From Schoenoplectus triqueter (taxonomy: Eukaryota > Streptophyta > Magnoliopsida > Poales > Cyperaceae), in NCBI GenBank assembly GCA_964058805.1, contig CAXKVV010000019.1, positions 1 to 32,121 on the forward strand: DNA of 32,121 nt. Reading direction: 5' to 3'. The notes beneath the pieces were generated by a model. That model saw nothing but the letters and a program-made list of their open reading frames with translations, ran no database searches and had not been told where the DNA came from. The position numbers and the translations under genes are program-made. This document shows positions 28,573 through 32,121 of this stretch, in pieces; within the stretch, counting starts at the first letter, position 1, and every line of letters starts with the position of its first letter.

Positions 28573-30308
28573 CCCGGAGCGGGGCCGATCGAGTAGTATC
28601 TATTGTAAATAAATAAGGAGGGAATAAGTGTTCGCTTACACACACGCGCACGAAACACGAACCCATGTCTAACCTCCACTTTTGCATAAAAATCCCAAAA
28701 CCCTACTTGTGCATCTGTAAATAGAATGCATCCAAAAATCCAAAACCACACAAACACATTTAGCCCTATAAAAATAAAAAATATAGAATAAGAGAATTCA
28801 ACGCCAAAACCACGCGAGAATGTAAGGCGAGAGCTTTGGTGTTTGGGCTCACAATACAAATACCACTGGGTTTGTCCATTTGATACAGAATAAACACAAA
28901 AAATGGGCAGGGTTTGCAGTTTGTCCCTCAAACTATCCGTTGCCCAATGACGAAAGTTGCTCATATTGGTCGCCCGCGGCGCAAGCCAAGGGATAGGTCG
29001 AGCAAATTGGTGGCTAGTAAATAGTCGCTTCCGAGGGCATATAAATAAATAACTCTCGTACTATTAGTAACATGTATCACTAATAACCAAAATCTGCCTT
29101 CTTCTAATAAAATAAAAGGATATACATGTAAAACAATAAAAACCTATTTTCCTACTCATAAAAAAATGATAATAAAAAATAATAATAATAAAATCTTTTC
29201 AATGAGGGGTTGCCACCTTTGTCCCCGACACCACGAGTGTTATACAAAGCCAGGTTGGGTGCATTCATCCGTAAAAGCACCACACGCCCGAAGAAATGGT
29301 GTGTCATAATCCCACGACATATCATGGAGGGGTCAGATCAAGGGTTTATGCTTTTGCCCGACATTCAGTGTCAAATAAAGTAATTCGCTTAAAGAAGTGA
29401 CTCAGGTCATGGAGAGCGAACCTACCCGATGAAAGCCTGTCTCGCAGGGATGCGTGATGGATGTTTGAGGGTAGCCAAAATATAAAAAACCAGGTTGGGT
29501 ACATTCATCCGCAAAAGTACCACACGCCCAAGGAGGTGATCTGTTTCTAATCCAAAAATAGATCATGGAGGGGTCAGACTAAGGGTTTATGCTTTTGCCC
29601 GACATTCAGTGTCAAATAAAGTAATTCGCTCAAAGAAGTGACCCAGGTCATGGAGAGCGGACCTACTCGATGAAAGCCTGTCTCGCAGGGATGCGTGATG
29701 GATGTTTGAGGGTAGTATCCCCACAAAATAAATTGAGTGGAGATGAGTGAATGTGAGTTTCCACTTTAGCACGACGGTGCACAAATGAGGGGAGAGTGGG
29801 TGAGCTTCCACAAATAAATGTCAATTAAATATGCAAGGAGCATCCACAAAATGGTGTTATCAATTGCATCCATAATTCAATTGATACTGGTAAGTTTATC
29901 CATCAGTAATAAATGGATAAACGGGTTTATTCTGTACCCGGCCTAGAGGTCAATACAGACAGGTTCGGTATCCGTAAAATACCACGGTTACTTGAGTTTT
30001 GTATTGCCATAAATAAAGAGAAATGATGCATAGAATGAATGTAATAGGATGTTGTAAGATTTTCCTTTTATTATGTTTAGACGCTGCGAAAGAATGAAGC
30101 AGTTGTAATAGGGCGCTTTTGCAAATAAGATTGGAGGTGCACAACATGAATGCATGAAATATTTCCTCGCGCTGCAGAGGAAGCGATTAAGGGATAATAA
30201 TAAAGGCAAGCATCATCCACAACAAGAGATCAAAATGATAAATGTCAATGCATCCTATATCAAGTATAGCAAAAGAAAAAGGGAGAAAAGAAAAAATGAA
30301 AGTGCAGT
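28573..30308. other. Non-coding stretch between pol and the antisense gene
   Basis: No supported gene. A minus-strand frame of 133 residues (28563-28964) has no recognisable features. A purine stretch AAGGAGGGAATAAG precedes a TGTTCGC at 28629 but is not followed by LTR sequence. The region holds the 240-bp tandem repeat described separately and must contain the 3' ends of both the pol and the antisense transcripts. Confidence 0.55.
29250..29715 (+). repeat. Tandem duplication of about 240 bp downstream of pol
   Basis: Two copies begin CCAGGTTGGGT(G/A)CATTCAT (29250 and 29490) and run through CATGGAGGGGTCAGA, TTTATGCTTTTGCCCGACAT and GATGGATGTTTGAGGGTAG. They are mostly identical. The main difference is an inverted pair. 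Copy one has TGGTGTGTC (29297-29305) with GACATATCA (29316-29324). Copy two has TGATCTGTTT (29537-29546) with AAATAGATCA (29556-29565). Both have TAATCC in the loop. Confidence 0.88.
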
Positions 30309-32121
30309 CTATGGGCCCAAAAAGCGGGACTCCAACTCTAATAGCACAGTGCTAATAGTCTCTAAATAAGTATGGAGGGAGTGTCTATCCTCCTCCGAAG
30401 CTGCCTCGAAGTCCAGGAACTGAGAGAAAGCACTATCCCGGGCGCTCGAATGAATCTGCAACTCCGGGAGACGTCCCGTTAGATGTCGAGAGAAGCCCTC
30501 CACCGATAATCTGTGGTCCTCTAACTCCTGCACGAGCAGTCGAGCGGGCCCACCACTGACTCCCATGGAGCGGAGAGTGGCACAAGAAGAGAGCCGCTGA
30601 AGGTAGTGGAGTCGAGCGGCCTCCAAATGCCTGCGTAGCTCATGAATCTCCAACTCATGCTGGTATACGAGAGAGCTCGCATCCTGGTAAGCCCTGAGCA
30701 GCTCCTCACACCTCCTAGAAATGAAAGTGCTCTCGAGACGAGGTGCAATGAGTAGAGCTGGCGCGATGGTATCCCGCATCAGCCCATACCAATCAAAAGA
30801 GAATCCACTGGGCAGAGAGTCCAAGATCTCGAAATCTAGCGGATAACCTCCGAAGAAGGTATCCCGGAGTGCATCCACCAGCGCGGCCAAGGCGAGCTGC
30901 ACATCCCTCGATGAAACATCTGCAAATAAAATAAATGGGTTAGACAAATTGTTATAACCAAAGAAGAAATAGAAGGAAGAGAAGATCTAACCTATCGCCT
31001 CGTCGCCTGAGACAGGCGGGACTGAGTCAGGAATAGGGATGTCGGTCGCCTCAGGAGGACCCGCAGGTGTACCAGACCCGGCTGCAAAATAAAATGGAAA
31101 GCATAAATACATGGAAAATAAAATATGAGCAAATGATAAAGAAAATATAAAGTACCGGGAGAAGCATGAGGCTCGGCGAGACCCTCGCTAGCTGGAACCC
31201 CCATCTCTGGGCTGTGGAATAGCTGCTCCACCAGCCAACTCTCATCCAACTCCGAGTCATAATCGACTGCAACCCGCTCAGTCGAGACTCTGCCATCTGT
31301 GGCCATGAGAGGCTGCCCACCGGGAGATGAAGAAGCATGAGATGGTCCTCCCTCGATCAGTAACGGCTCGTCGCCTGCGGGCTCGACAGCCAATGGACTC
31401 CCCTGCTCTAAAGAAGCCTCCTCTGGTAGTGCAAGAGTGAGCACTGGCCTCAGAACCACATCGAAGGAGTCACCATCCCTGGTAGGCACCAATAAGATCG
31501 ACGGTGAGGCAGGACCGTCGTAAAAGAAAGACTCCGAGCGATGAGGAGACGCCATGTCATCAGCCTCAGGGTCTGTAAAATCTGCATGTAAGAATGAAAA
31601 TACTAGTGCATGCTGGCAACTAGGTATTAAAATGAAGCACACGAACCTGCGACGGCAAGGTCAGTGCAAAACCCTGGAATAGCAGTGCTCGCAGGCGCCG
31701 ATAAATCTGCTATGATGTCATCTTGGATAGCCTCCACAGGAGATGTCCCATGAGCTGAAAAACAAACCCTAATCAGAGATGTAAATGAAGTGCGCCCGAA
31801 TAAGGATAGGCGAGTCAATAAAGAAAATCACCCGGAGTGGGAGAAGGAAAAGAAGATGGAGAAGACGGCTGAGAGGCGCCGTCTCGATCCCTCCCCATAG
31901 TAGCTGGAGCCGGTGGCTCGACATGGGGCTGAGAATGAACATCAACTACTCGTGGACGAGGGACTGAGAACCCAGGCTCCGCGTGATCATACTCATAAGC
32001 CAGCTCTGAATCAGAAGAGAATCGGTCGAAATGAGATGAAGCTTATCGAAAAGAAATAACCTAAAGGGATGATGAAGCATACCTGTGAGAATGGTCCTAA
32101 CGGGAGCATGAGAAAACCGGC
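30309..32121 (-). CDS. Spliced antisense accessory gene of the retrotransposon (5' end outside the window)
   Basis: Six exons can be joined on the minus strand: (>32121)-32083, 32005-31832, 31754-31647, 31581-31156, 31081-30992 and 30919-30309. The five introns (77, 77, 65, 74 and 72 nt) are all GT-AG and all phase 1. The frame stays open throughout and ends in a stop at 30309. The middle exons encode an acidic, Pro/Ser-rich linker (for example GRDRDGASQPSSPSSFPSP). The last exon gives a 203-codon helical domain with a probable coiled coil (SRRCEELLRAYQDASSLVYQ and following). I recognise no catalytic motif in the visible part. Tat-lineage elements are known to carry extra genes after pol, some antisense, with domains such as the plant mobile domain. 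The missing N-terminus might hold such a domain. The alternative, a captured host gene fragment, is less likely. Confidence 0.78.

Larger units (their letters stand above)
11937..32121 (+). mobile_element. Giant Tat-lineage Ty3/gypsy retrotransposon, 5' part (3' LTR beyond the window)
   Basis: The parts in order are a long 5' LTR (11937-19199), a duplicated LTR-tail/primer-site module (19110-19368), a 3041-codon gag-pro-pol frame, a non-coding stretch, and a spliced antisense gene that runs off the right edge. No second copy of the LTR start TGTTTACCC appears after pol. The internal region is therefore at least 12.9 kb, and the whole element should exceed 27 kb if both LTRs are similar. A second RNase H carrying the acidic catalytic residues, lying between a degenerate RNase H and integrase, identifies the Tat lineage (Ogre, Retand and relatives). 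Antisense extra genes downstream of pol are also known in that lineage. The intact frame suggests a fairly young insertion. Confidence 0.88.

Noticed and set aside
28618..28650. Purine tract plus TGTTCGC as polypurine tract and 3' LTR start
   Set aside because: The following sequence does not match the 5' LTR start (TGTTTACCC) or any part of the 5' LTR.
28563..28964. A 133-residue minus-strand frame just after pol
   Set aside because: No recognisable domain, overlaps the end of pol, and lies outside the spliced antisense gene with no splice link to it.
32042..32082. A 41-nt version of the first visible antisense intron
   Set aside because: Too short for a plant intron. An in-frame acceptor at 32006 gives a normal 77-nt intron with a better pyrimidine tract.

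Overview
The window is plant nuclear DNA, almost certainly from a flowering plant. It is AT-rich, its genes are spliced, and it holds a Mutator-like DNA transposon and a very large Ty3/gypsy retrotransposon of the Tat lineage. I see no ordinary host gene, rRNA, tRNA or CRISPR array. The species cannot be named from the sequence.

Layout from left to right. (1) 1-66 is flank. (2) 67-4914 reads as a solo LTR of about 4.85 kb. It begins TGTTTACCC, ends GGGTCGCACA, and is flanked by GTCAG/ATCAG. (3) 4920-6352 is intergenic. (4) 6362-11516 is a complete Mutator-like element with identical 121-bp terminal inverted repeats and a perfect 9-bp target duplication (ATCTTCTTA). It carries two convergent genes: a 128-aa GRF-type zinc-finger protein with a C-terminal membrane segment (+ strand, 2 exons), and a MuDR-type transposase (- strand, 4 exons, 831 aa) that keeps its DDE residues, SWIM finger and zinc knuckle. 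(5) 11526-11936 is intergenic. (6) From 11937 to beyond the right edge lies a giant Tat-lineage retrotransposon: a 7.26-kb 5' LTR, a duplicated LTR-tail/primer-site module, one unbroken 3041-codon gag-pro-pol frame, a 1.7-kb non-coding stretch, and a spliced gene on the opposite strand (at least six exons, every intron phase 1). The 3' LTR lies outside the window.

The retrotransposon polyprotein contains Gag, a CHHC finger, an aspartic protease, a second coiled-coil plus CHHC module, reverse transcriptase, a degenerate RNase H, a second RNase H with intact acidic residues, and integrase. A second Gag-like module between protease and reverse transcriptase is unusual, as is the overall length.

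The strongest unexplained signal is structural. At many places in the retrotransposon, short repeats form hairpins whose loop is constant between copies while the two arms change together and stay complementary. The clearest case is twelve tandem units at 18288-18882. Others are at 12161-12455, 12883-12919, 17552-18272, 29297-29565, and a U5 hairpin shared by both LTR families (4729-4750 and 19002-19023). This looks like compensatory change preserving folded RNA (or DNA) rather than sequence. I read it by eye, so it needs a covariation test on other family copies.
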